The translations under genes and the position numbers were made by a program. 64,000 bases of DNA from assembly GCF_000382705.1 (NCBI RefSeq), contig NZ_ARQE01000006.1, positions 103,028 to 167,027 of the forward strand, in the 5' to 3' direction. Below are positions 38,768 through 47,453 of the stretch, piece after piece. The notes below the pieces were generated by a model that was given only the letters and a program-made list of their open reading frames with translations, did not search any database and was not told where the DNA came from. Source of the stretch: Aureimonas ureilytica DSM 18598 = NBRC 106430 (GTDB lineage: Bacteria; Pseudomonadota; Alphaproteobacteria; Rhizobiales; Rhizobiaceae). Positions within the stretch are counted from its first letter, which is position 1; every line of letters starts with the position of its first letter.

Positions 38768-38781
38768 AGGGGAACATCACC

Positions 38782-39726
38782 ATGGCCCTTCGCTCCCTTC
38801 TGCGCCACGAGGCGCTTCTCGCCCTCATCCTCGCCGTCGCGCTCGCCGTTCTCGCCGTCGACAACGAGCGCTTCTTCACCGCCGCCAATCTCCTCAACCA
38901 GGGGCGCCTGATGACGGAGGTTGGCCTGATCGCCGTGGTCATGACCTTCGTCATCATCACCGGCGGCATCGATCTTTCGGTCGGCTCCATCCTCGGCCTC
39001 TGCGCCATTCTGGTCGGCGTCTTCTGGAAGACGCTCGGCCTGCCCCTGCCCGTCGCCATGGCGCTCTGCCTCGTGGTCGGCACGCTCGCCGGTTTCGTCA
39101 ACGGGCTCATCATCACGCGCTTTCGCGTGCCGCCGCTGATCGCGACGCTCGCGACGCTGGCGCTCTATCGCGGTCTGGCGGAGGGCATCAGCCAGGCCCA
39201 GTCGATCCGCGGCTACCCTTCGTGGTTCTTCGTGCTCGGCCAGGGCAATTTCCTGGGCATTCCGACGCAGCTCTGGCTTCTGGCGCTGGTCGCGTTGGTG
39301 GGCTTCTTCATCCTGCGCTTCACCGCCTTCGGCCGCGCGACCTACGCGATCGGCAACAACGAGATGGGCGCCGAGTTCTCCGGCATCGACGTCGTGCGGA
39401 CCAAGCTCCTGATCTATTCCGCCTCGGGCTTCGTCTCGGCGCTCGCCGCCCTCGTCTTCGTGTCGCGCGTGTCCACCACGCGCTCGGACATGGGCACGGG
39501 CATCGAGCTCGACGTGATCACGGCCGTCGTTCTCGGCGGCACCTCGATCTTCGGCGGGCGCGGCCTCGTGGTCGGCACGCTGATCGGCCTCTGCCTCGTG
39601 CAGGTTCTGAAAAACGGCCTCGCCCTGTCCGGCGTCAAAGGCGACGGCACGATCGTCATCATCGGCTTCGTGCTGATCGCCGCCGTCCTGATCTCCAATC
39701 TCCTCAAGCGCTATTCGACCGATTGA
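38782..39726 (+). CDS. Sugar ABC transporter, permease 2 (RhaQ-like)
   Basis: 314-residue second permease. It shares the membrane motif FVIITGGIDLSVGSILGL (about 54-71) and the late loop GGTSIFGGRGLVVGT with permease 1 but is otherwise diverged, consistent with a heterodimeric pore. A good AAGGGGAA ribosome site precedes the ATG. It is followed after 65 bp by the binding-protein gene. Confidence 0.9.
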   Translation: MALRSLLRHEALLALILAVALAVLAVDNERFFTAANLLNQGRLMTEVGLIAVVMTFVIITGGIDLSVGSILGLCAILVGVFWKTLGLPLPVAMALCLVVGTLAGFVNGLIITRFRVPPLIATLATLALYRGLAEGISQAQSIRGYPSWFFVLGQGNFLGIPTQLWLLALVALVGFFILRFTAFGRATYAIGNNEMGAEFSGIDVVRTKLLIYSASGFVSALAALVFVSRVSTTRSDMGTGIELDVITAVVLGGTSIFGGRGLVVGTLIGLCLVQVLKNGLALSGVKGDGTIVIIGFVLIAAVLISNLLKRYSTD

Positions 39727-39791
39727 GGGACCTTGTCCGGCGTCTTGGGAGAGGCGCCGGGCCCATCGCAGACCACTCTGGGAGGACCATC

Positions 39792-40895
39792 ATGCGCACG
39801 CTTCTCGCCCTTCTTCTGGGCACCAGCCTTCTTTCCGCCCCCGCCATGGCGCAGAGCGCCTGGACCGGCGGCGACGGCCAGCCGGCCAATCCGCTCGCCT
39901 GCGACGCCTCGGTGACGCCGGTTCCGCCGGGCGACTACAATGGCGGCAGCCCGACCGGCGCGCCGGACCGCAAGGGCAAGCCGCTCAAGGTCGTGGACAT
40001 TCCGAAGCTCGTCGGCGTCGGCTACTTCAACTCGACCGCGCAGGGCATTCAGGACGCGGCCAAGGAACTCGGCTCCATGACCGTCACGACGGACGGTCCG
40101 ACCAAGGCCAATATCGACGAGCAGATCACCTTCATCGACAATTACATCACGTCCGGCGTCGACGGCATTCTCTTCGCCGCCAACGATCCGGTGGCGATCG
40201 CCCCGGTTCTGAAGCGCGCGCTGGAAGCCGGCATCAACGTGGTCGGCTACGACGCGGACGCCGAGCCCGACGCCCGCCAGTGGTTCGTCAACCAGGCGCA
40301 GCCGAACGGCGTCGCCAAGGCGCTGCTCGACCAGCTCGCCTCCGAGATCGGCGAGGAAGGCTCGTTCGCCATCGTCACCTCGACCTTCACGACGCCCAAC
40401 CAGTCCCGCTGGATCAGCGAGATGCAGGGCTATGCCGAGAAGTGCCATCCGAAGCTGAAATTCCTGGAGACGGTGGAAGCGCAGGAGGACAACATCCTGT
40501 CCTTCAACCAGGCGCAGACGCTGATCAACAAGTATGGCGACGAGCTGAAGGGCATTCTCGGCATGACCTCGGTCGCGACGCCCGCCGCCGCCGAAGCCGT
40601 TCAGCAGAACAAGCTCTGCGGCAAGGTCTCGGTGGTCGGCCTCGCCCTGCCGAACGCGATGAAGCCCTATATCAACGGCGACTGCATCAAGTCGACGGTG
40701 CTCTGGTCGACGGTCGATCTCGGCTATGCCGCCGGTCTCGCCATGCGCGCGGTGGCGGACGGCACGTTGAAGCCGGGCGACACGAGCTTCAAGGCCGGGC
40801 GCCTCGGCGATCTGCAGGTCATCAACCAGAGCCAGATCCTGCTCGGCGCGCCGAAGGTCTTCACCAAGGCCGACATCAACAATTTCGACTTCTGA
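39792..40895 (+). CDS. Sugar ABC transporter, periplasmic binding protein (RhaS/LsrB-like)
   Basis: 367-residue type I periplasmic binding protein. Signal peptide MRTLLALLLGTSLLSAPAMA is cleaved at about residue 20. An unusual linker of about 45 residues with a Cys precedes the conserved domain start (KVVDIPKLVGVGYFNSTAQG). Ligand-region elements are NDPVAIAPVL, GYDADAE and TSVATPAAAEAV. The start at 39792 has GGAGG ahead; earlier in-frame codons lie in the permease gene. It is the last gene of the transporter set and is followed by a hairpin. Likely ligands are rhamnose or a related deoxy-sugar or polyol. Confidence 0.88.
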   Translation: MRTLLALLLGTSLLSAPAMAQSAWTGGDGQPANPLACDASVTPVPPGDYNGGSPTGAPDRKGKPLKVVDIPKLVGVGYFNSTAQGIQDAAKELGSMTVTTDGPTKANIDEQITFIDNYITSGVDGILFAANDPVAIAPVLKRALEAGINVVGYDADAEPDARQWFVNQAQPNGVAKALLDQLASEIGEEGSFAIVTSTFTTPNQSRWISEMQGYAEKCHPKLKFLETVEAQEDNILSFNQAQTLINKYGDELKGILGMTSVATPAAAEAVQQNKLCGKVSVVGLALPNAMKPYINGDCIKSTVLWSTVDLGYAAGLAMRAVADGTLKPGDTSFKAGRLGDLQVINQSQILLGAPKVFTKADINNFDF

Positions 40896-40903
40896 CGAAG
40901 ACC

Positions 40904-40928
40904 GGCGCGGCTCCCAAGGGGCCGCGCC
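40904..40928. terminator. Bidirectional hairpin between the sugar-binding protein and PAP2 genes
   Basis: Perfect 8-bp arms GGCGCGGC/GCCGCGCC with a 9-nt loop, 8 bp after the binding-protein stop, followed on the plus strand by GCCCCTCTTTC. It sits between convergent genes and probably ends both transcripts. Confidence 0.55.
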
Positions 40929-40937
40929 GCCCCTCTT

Positions 40938-41678
40938 TCAGTTCGACGGTTCGACCGTGCCGCGATGCTGGAGCCAGCGCGCGACGAGAAGGCAGATGAA
41001 GGCCCAGGCCGCGCCGGCGCACCAGCCGGCCAGAACGTCGGTCGGATAATGCACGCCGAGATAGACGCGGCTGGCGCCGATCAGGAGCGTGAGGGCGACG
41101 GCGACGCAGATGAAGTAGAGCCGCATGACGAGCCGCTTTTCGGTCCGCGCCAGAAGCGCGCCGAGCGTCAGATAGGTGACGGCCGAAAGCATGGCATGTC
41201 CGCTCGGAAAGGACAGGCTGTGAACGTCCACGAGGTGGCCGACGACATCGGGCCGCTGCCGGTCGAAGAACAACTTCAAGACGTTGGACAAAGCGGTTCC
41301 GCCGACGACGGCGCCGAAGACGAGAAGCGCCGAGGCCCGCTTTCCGTTGAGCATGAGATAGGCCACCGCGGCGGCGAGGATCATCGAGAGAACGGTGTAT
41401 CCGCCGAGCGCCGTGATGTCGCGAAACGAGGCCTCCACCCAGAACGGCCCGATCGGATCGTGCATGTCGCCGGGCTGGCGCAGCGCGCGCAGGATCGCGT
41501 CGTCGAACGCGTGCGTGTCGCCCTCGCGCACCTCGCCCGCGATCGACACGAAGCCGAGCAACGCCCCGGACAGGCCGAGAAACCAGATAAGGAGCTTGGC
41601 CTCGATCCGTCCCAGGATCGGAAGGCGGCGAAAACGGGAAAGCGGCGCGGCGGCGCCCTCGGACGGTGGGTCGATCAT
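40938..41678 (-). CDS. PAP2-family membrane phosphatase
   Basis: 246-residue membrane protein with the three-part PAP2/acid phosphatase signature: KLFFDRQRP, SFPSGHAM and SRVYLGVHYPTDVLAGW, holding the catalytic His and Arg on the periplasmic side. About six hydrophobic segments. Likely substrates are undecaprenyl diphosphate or phosphatidic acid/phosphatidylglycerol phosphate. The start is taken at the ATG at 41678 (MIDPPSEG); an upstream in-frame start at 41705 is possible. It converges with the sugar importer and is otherwise unlinked to it. Confidence 0.88.
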   Translation of the reverse strand: MIDPPSEGAAAPLSRFRRLPILGRIEAKLLIWFLGLSGALLGFVSIAGEVREGDTHAFDDAILRALRQPGDMHDPIGPFWVEASFRDITALGGYTVLSMILAAAVAYLMLNGKRASALLVFGAVVGGTALSNVLKLFFDRQRPDVVGHLVDVHSLSFPSGHAMLSAVTYLTLGALLARTEKRLVMRLYFICVAVALTLLIGASRVYLGVHYPTDVLAGWCAGAAWAFICLLVARWLQHRGTVEPSN

Positions 41679-41750
41679 GAGCCCAACATATAGCTGGGCA
41701 CACATCCGGCGAGAGGTGGGAGCCGGTCGTCGGGCCGGCTGTCGAATTGT

Positions 41751-42134
41751 TTATCTGGCCTCGTGCGCCATCAGCCATTCGCGCAGTTCGGCGATCTCAC
41801 GCTCCTGCGAAGCCACCACATCGCGGGCGATCCGCGAGATGGTCGGATCGGTCTCGCCGCTTTCGAGATAGGCCTTGGCCATGTCGATCGCGCTCTGGTG
41901 ATGCGGGATCATCATGCGGGCAAAATCGACGCCCGGCTGGCCGGACATGGGCATCGACGCCATCTCGTCGTCCATGCGCTTCATGGCCTGCATATAGGCT
42001 TGGGACGTCTTGCTTTCGCTCGTCCCGGCATCGCCGGTTGTGGCCGCGTGACCGCCGTGGCCGGAATGATCCTGCGCCAGCGCGGGCGAGAGAGCGAACG
42101 CGGCGACCGCGAGGGAAAGGGCTGCGCGCCGCAT
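41751..42134 (-). CDS. DUF305-family exported protein
   Basis: 127-residue exported four-helix protein of the DUF305 family. The signal peptide is cleaved near residue 20 (SPALA|QD). A His/Gly-rich stretch (DHSGHGGHA, 22-30) follows. The core carries a Met-rich helix (MKRMDDEMASMPM) and the family motif MMIPHHQSAIDMA (His78/His79). Met and His content suggest copper or silver binding in the periplasm. It starts 3 bp after the copper-storage-like gene upstream, so the two form a compact operon. Confidence 0.9.
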   Translation of the reverse strand: MRRAALSLAVAAFALSPALAQDHSGHGGHAATTGDAGTSESKTSQAYMQAMKRMDDEMASMPMSGQPGVDFARMMIPHHQSAIDMAKAYLESGETDPTISRIARDVVASQEREIAELREWLMAHEAR

Positions 42135-42137
42135 CGG

Positions 42138-42440
42138 TCAGGCCGCCATCTTGCGGCATTCCTCGGCGCAGGCATGACAGGCCGCGACGCAGCGCTCCAT
42201 GTCCCCCACCCGTTCGCAATAGGCCGCGCAGGAATGTTTGTGGGCGGGCGAGCCGGTGAGCATGATCTGCGCGCTGGCGCGGCACATCTCGGCGCAGGCG
42301 AGCATCAGGCGGAAATGCGCGGGCTCGGTGTGCTTGCCGCCTGCTTCCAGGCAATGATGCGTCGCGGTCGAAAGGCAGGTGCTGTAGCAGTCGAGACAGG
42401 CCTTGATGCAGGCGCTCATGTCGTGATTCATCGCGTTCAT
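42138..42440 (-). CDS. Four-helix-bundle copper-binding (Csp-like) protein
   Basis: 100-residue Cys-rich helical protein with 13 Cys arranged mostly as CxxxC or CxxC along helices (ACIKACLDCYSTC, ACAEMC, CVAACHACAEEC). This is the layout of copper storage proteins, whose tube-like four-helix bundle is lined with Cys and holds many Cu(I) ions. There is no signal peptide, as in cytosolic Csp3. The start is the ATG at 42440; the upstream extension lacks family similarity. It is the first gene of a two-gene unit with the DUF305 protein and diverges from the molybdopterin enzyme. Confidence 0.88.
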   Translation of the reverse strand: MNAMNHDMSACIKACLDCYSTCLSTATHHCLEAGGKHTEPAHFRLMLACAEMCRASAQIMLTGSPAHKHSCAAYCERVGDMERCVAACHACAEECRKMAA

Positions 42441-42610
42441 GGGTTCGATCCTCGTCCTTCCCGGCGACCCGCCCCGCCGCGCGGAGGCCGGCATCGCATC
42501 ATCGGTAATGATGGGTCGCCCGAAGGGTTTCGGCGAGGAGCGCCCGGATGCCATCCCCTTGTCTTGCGCGGCCGGATCGCCACGTCTCCCCGCAGACAGG
42601 AGACAATTCC

Positions 42611-43276
42611 ATGACGGACCCGAGCGAGCCCGACCATCCGGACACCAAGCTGACGCGCACCAAGGAAAGCTGGGCGCGCGAGGGGCGCTTCCTCACGGGC
42701 CGTCAGGCGCGGCCGGAGACCGAGCGCCTGCCGCCCGGCCAGCATCTCGTGAAGAACTGGCCCGTTCTCGATCTCGGCCTCCTTCCGCAGGTGACCGAGA
42801 GCCAGTGGAAGCTCACCATCAACGGCGCGGTGGAGCATGTTCAGGTCTGGGACTGGGCCGCCTTTCAGGCGAAGCCCCAGAGCGAGGACGTGACTGACAT
42901 CCACTGCGTCACCACATGGTCGCGCTACGACAACCATTGGCGGGGCGTTCGCACGCGCGATCTTCTCGACATCGTCCAGCCGAAACCGGAGGCGGCCTTC
43001 GTCGTCCTCTCCTCCTACGACGGCTACACGACCAATCTGGCGCTGGAGGATTTCGCCGCGCCCGGCGCCATGCTCGTCCACACGTGGGAGGGCGAGAAGC
43101 TGACGCCCGAGCATGGCGGCCCGGTGCGTCTCATGGTGCCGCATCTCTACTTCTGGAAAAGCGCAAAATGGCTGCGCGGCATCGAGTTCCGCACGCGCGA
43201 CCAGCCGGGCTTCTGGGAGGTGCGCGGCTATCACAACCGCGGCGACCCCTGGGCCGAAGAGCGCTATTCGGACTGA
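42611..43276 (+). CDS. Sulfite oxidase-like molybdopterin oxidoreductase
   Basis: 221-residue protein formed of the molybdopterin-binding domain of the sulfite oxidase family alone (YuiH-like), with no heme or dimerisation domain and no signal peptide. The Mo-ligand Cys is Cys99 in DIHCVTTWSRYDN. Other landmarks are GVRTRDLLDIV, SSYDGYTTN and PHLYFWKSAKWLRGIEF. The start at 42611 (MTDPSEPDHP) is preceded by AGGAGA. It diverges from the copper-storage/DUF305 operon. The substrate is unknown. Confidence 0.9.
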   Translation: MTDPSEPDHPDTKLTRTKESWAREGRFLTGRQARPETERLPPGQHLVKNWPVLDLGLLPQVTESQWKLTINGAVEHVQVWDWAAFQAKPQSEDVTDIHCVTTWSRYDNHWRGVRTRDLLDIVQPKPEAAFVVLSSYDGYTTNLALEDFAAPGAMLVHTWEGEKLTPEHGGPVRLMVPHLYFWKSAKWLRGIEFRTRDQPGFWEVRGYHNRGDPWAEERYSD

Positions 43277-43293
43277 TCAGCCAAGCGCGAGGG

Positions 43294-44208
43294 TCAGACG
43301 GCCGGGCCGAGATAGGTGTCGATCAGCTGCTCGACCCGCGCGTCTCTGGAACGGCCGGTCTGCCCGCCGATCACCACCACGATCACCCCGCGTCCGTTGC
43401 GGCGCGCGGAGGCGACGAGGTTGAAGCCCGACGCGTTGACGAAACCCGTCTTCATGCCATCGACGCCCGGCACGCGGCCGAGAAGCTTGTTGGTCGAGAC
43501 ATAGTGCCGGCCGGCATAGTCGAAGCTCTCGGTGGAGAAGAGCGGCACGAAGCCCGGGAAGCGCTTGCGGATCTGGAGCGCCAGCACGGCCATGTCGCGC
43601 GCCGTCGAAATCTGCAGATCGTCCGGCAGGCCGGACGGCGTGACGAAGTTCGAGCGGTTCATGCCGAGTTGGCGCGCCTTCACCGTCATCTGCCGGGCGA
43701 AGGCCTGTTCCGATCCGTCGCCGAGATTCTCGGCCACGACGCTCGCGACATCGTTGGCGGACTTCACCGCAAGAGCATACATCGCGTCGCGCACGCGGAT
43801 CGTGGAGCCAGCGCGCAGGCCGAGCTTGGACGGGGGTTTGGCGGCCGCGTTCGTGGAGACCACGAGTTCGGTGTCGAGCGTCACGCGCTTGGCTTCGATC
43901 GCCTCGAACAGGAGATAGAGCGTCATCAGCTTCGACAGGGAGGCCGGATGGCGCAGCCCGTCCGGGTCCTCGCTGTAGAGAACGCGGCCCGTGTCGGCAT
44001 CCACGACGATCGCGGAGGCGGCGCGTACCGGGACCACCTCGCCGCTCGCCACCGAGAAGGCCGGCGCCTTCGAGCCCGCCGCGAGTCCGGCCGCCAGATC
44101 GTTGCGCGACAGATCGACGGACTGGCAGCCCGCCAGACCCAGCGCCAGAAGGGCCGCGAGAAGGCGGGACGGCGCGCGCGGGCGCGAGGCGAAGAAGGTC
44201 AGCGGCAC
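43294..44208 (-). CDS. D-alanyl-D-alanine carboxypeptidase, lipoprotein form
   Basis: 304-residue S11-family penicillin-binding enzyme trimming peptidoglycan stem peptides. The active-site triad is SLSK (Ser90-Lys93), SAN (150-152) and KTG in GVDGMKTGF. A lipobox LGLAGC places an acylated Cys at 28, so it is membrane-anchored at the N terminus. It lacks the C-terminal anchor domain of PBP5-type enzymes. The start is GTG at 44208 without a strong ribosome site, so the first residues are uncertain. Confidence 0.9.
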   Translation of the reverse strand: MPLTFFASRPRAPSRLLAALLALGLAGCQSVDLSRNDLAAGLAAGSKAPAFSVASGEVVPVRAASAIVVDADTGRVLYSEDPDGLRHPASLSKLMTLYLLFEAIEAKRVTLDTELVVSTNAAAKPPSKLGLRAGSTIRVRDAMYALAVKSANDVASVVAENLGDGSEQAFARQMTVKARQLGMNRSNFVTPSGLPDDLQISTARDMAVLALQIRKRFPGFVPLFSTESFDYAGRHYVSTNKLLGRVPGVDGMKTGFVNASGFNLVASARRNGRGVIVVVIGGQTGRSRDARVEQLIDTYLGPAV

Positions 44209-44408
44209 GAGGAAGGGTCCGATATGTGAGCCGCGCGGGGGCAGCGCTTCGAAACGGGCGCGCGACCCGATTGCCCGGTCGATACGCTCAGGCCAGAAGG
44301 TGGTCCCATCTTGGTTTCGTTCCAGTTAAGCAGGCGACCGGGCCGAGCGCCATTCCCGCCATAGGACGTCGCCGCCCCGATCGCTCGCTCGCGAAAAGGA
44401 CCCTCCTC

Positions 44409-45254
44409 ATGTCATCTCAAGAAACGCCCGTCTGGTTCATCACGGGCTGCTCCACCGGCTTCGGCCGGGACCTCGCGCAACTGGTTCTGCGTCGCGGCTG
44501 GCGGGCGGTCGTCACGGCGCGCGACAAATCGCGCCTCTCCGATTTCGTGGAGGAGCATGGCGACCGGGCGCTCGCGATCGATCTCGACGTGACCGACCGG
44601 AGCGCGGTGGACGCCTCCGTCAAGGCCGCCGAAGCGCGCTTCGGGCGGATCGACGTTCTCGTCAACAATGCGGGCTATGGCTACCAGTCCTCGATCGAGG
44701 AGGGAGACGAGCGCGAAATCCGCGACCAGTTCGACGCCAATGTCTTCGGCCTCTTCGCCATGACCCGCGCCGTGCTGCCGATCATGCGGCGGCAGGGGCG
44801 CGGCCATATCCTCAACCTCACCTCGCAGGCCGGCTTCATCGGCTATCCGGGCTCGGGATATTACGCGGCGACGAAGCACGCGGTGGAGGGCTTCTCGGAC
44901 GCGCTTCTGGCGGAGGTGAAGCCGCTCGGGCTCCATGTCACCTGCGTCGCTCCCGGCCCCTTCCGCACGGACTGGGCGGGCCGCTCGCTGCGCCAGACGC
45001 CGAACCGGATCGAGGCCTATGCGCCGACCGCCGGCGCGCGACTGAAGGGCACGTCGGACATCAGCGGCAAGCAGGCGGGCGATCCGGTGCGCGCCGGCGA
45101 AGCGATGATCCGCGTGACGCAGATGGAGAATCCGCCGCGCCATCTCGTGCTCGGTAAGATCGCCTATGAGGGCGTCACCGCCAAGCTGCGGGAGCGGCTG
45201 GCCGAGATCGAACGCCTGAAGGACGAAAGCCTTTCGGCCGACTTCCCCGCCTGA
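44409..45254 (+). CDS. Short-chain dehydrogenase/reductase
   Basis: 281-residue extended classical SDR of the oxidoreductase group with cofactor loop TGCSTGFG (12-19), NNAG at 86-89 and catalytic YAATK (Tyr152, Lys156). The sequence resembles 17-beta-hydroxysteroid/retinol-type bacterial SDRs, which are common in Rhizobiales and mostly uncharacterised. The start at 44409 follows AAAAGGACCCTCCTC with AAGGA as ribosome site. The 200-bp gap upstream (44209-44408) shows nothing clear. It converges with the cell-wall hydrolase gene; no substrate can be inferred. Confidence 0.88.
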   Translation: MSSQETPVWFITGCSTGFGRDLAQLVLRRGWRAVVTARDKSRLSDFVEEHGDRALAIDLDVTDRSAVDASVKAAEARFGRIDVLVNNAGYGYQSSIEEGDEREIRDQFDANVFGLFAMTRAVLPIMRRQGRGHILNLTSQAGFIGYPGSGYYAATKHAVEGFSDALLAEVKPLGLHVTCVAPGPFRTDWAGRSLRQTPNRIEAYAPTAGARLKGTSDISGKQAGDPVRAGEAMIRVTQMENPPRHLVLGKIAYEGVTAKLRERLAEIERLKDESLSADFPA

Positions 45255-45968
45255 TCAGCCGCCATTCGCCCGGATCAGGTCCTCGATCGAGGCCGCTTCC
45301 GGGACGATCCCGCGCTCGGCGGGCGGCGGCAGGGTCGATGCCTTGCCGCCGGCCATCCGGCGCGCGATGCGGCTTTGCTGAACGGGCGTGCGCATGACGG
45401 CGGGCGCGAGCGTCTGCACGCCCGCCGGGGCCAGGCTGCTGCCGCGCGCGGGCGGATTGAAGGGCAGCCGCCCTTCCCGCTCGGCTTTCTCGCGCTCGGC
45501 CACCATGCGTTGCGTCACCGTGGCGTCGCGGCGCTTCTCGTAGAAGGCATTGCCGCCCTGGATCGTCAGGTACTGCATGTTCTTGTACGGGTAGGAATAG
45601 CCGGCCGTGTGGAAGAACATGGCCTTCTCGACGCGGGCATGGCGCTCGCCGCTGAGGACCCGGCGCGCGGTGCGCGTGGCGAGTTCGCTGCCGCGCCCGA
45701 GGGGCTTCGTCAGAACGCCGTCCGCGAACTGCCCTTTCTGGCCCACCACGCCGCAGACGGATTTGGGATAGCGGCCGGATTCCAGCCGGTTCATCACCAC
45801 CGTTCCGACCGCCAGCATTCCGTCTTCGCTGGAGCGGTTGCTCTCGAAATACATGGCGCGCGCGAGGCACTCTTGCGAACTCATCGGCGTGGGGCGCGTC
45901 GCGCAGCCGCCGAGAAGCGCCAGACCCGCCAGCGCCAGGGAGATCGAAACGGAGCGGCTGCGGCGCAT
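45255..45968 (-). CDS. SleB-type cell wall hydrolase, lipoprotein
   Basis: 237-residue peptidoglycan hydrolase of the Hydrolase_2/SleB family with a lipobox (LLGGC, Cys22). The catalytic domain (~30-150) begins ECLARAMYFESNRSSEDGM with the catalytic-type Glu and continues VGTVVMNRLESGRYPKSVCGVVGQ and MFFHTAGYSYPY. The C-terminal ~90 residues are Pro/Ala/Arg-rich and low complexity. It lies downstream of the mdh terminator with its own promoter presumably in 45969-46050, and it converges with the SDR gene. Confidence 0.88.
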   Translation of the reverse strand: MRRSRSVSISLALAGLALLGGCATRPTPMSSQECLARAMYFESNRSSEDGMLAVGTVVMNRLESGRYPKSVCGVVGQKGQFADGVLTKPLGRGSELATRTARRVLSGERHARVEKAMFFHTAGYSYPYKNMQYLTIQGGNAFYEKRRDATVTQRMVAEREKAEREGRLPFNPPARGSSLAPAGVQTLAPAVMRTPVQQSRIARRMAGGKASTLPPPAERGIVPEAASIEDLIRANGG

Positions 45969-46053
45969 GGCATTTCCAAAGGGCGGTGTGTCCTCGAAGC
46001 CCCAAGTCTCGCAGCGGATGCTTAACGGGCCGTTTCCATTGGCGAAAACGGCA

Positions 46054-46086
46054 AAGGGCGCCCCGCTCGTGCAGCGGGGCGCCCTT
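46054..46086 (-). terminator. Rho-independent terminator of mdh
   Basis: Perfect 14-bp stem AAGGGCGCCCCGCT/AGCGGGGCGCCCTT with a 5-nt loop, 26 bp beyond the mdh stop. It is followed on the minus strand by TGCCGTTTTC. Confidence 0.85.
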
Positions 46087-46112
46087 CGTGAACCCTTCGA
46101 AAGAGGCGAAAC

Positions 46113-47090
<978 letters not shown>

Positions 47091-47453
47091 GGGAATACCT
47101 TTCGCTCCTGGTGGGGACCCGCTTGGTCTGCGGCGGGCCTTAGCGCGATTGGTCTTGCCGATCCATGAGGAAAACCGCGAAAAACGGATCGCAATCCCTA
47201 TAAACCGATTCAATGCGACCTCAGCCGAGCCGAAGCGGGCATGTGGCCGCCGCAAAGAGCCGGTTCATCCGGGCACGGCCCTCGCGATCCCCGCCGAATC
47301 AACCATCTCCCCCGCCTTGCAGTTTGGAACGGCTCGAAATCGCGTGTTGCTTTCGTCACATTCCCCGCCCCGAATTCAATCGCGCGAAAAACATGACTCC
47401 CGCGCTCATGTTGTGAACGCTAAGCAAGGCTCTGGTTTTTATCGGAGTCCTCC
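47091..47453. promoter_or_regulatory. Divergent region between mdh and the TonB receptor, with a palindrome
   Basis: 363-bp gap with no credible gene. On the receptor side a perfect 7-bp inverted repeat AACATGA/TCATGTT with 9-bp spacer lies at 47390-47412, ending 41 bp before the receptor ATG. It could be an operator or a 5' leader hairpin. No clear Fur, RirA or Irr box was found. The mdh side has an AT-richer stretch near 47175-47215 but no firm promoter. Confidence 0.45.
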
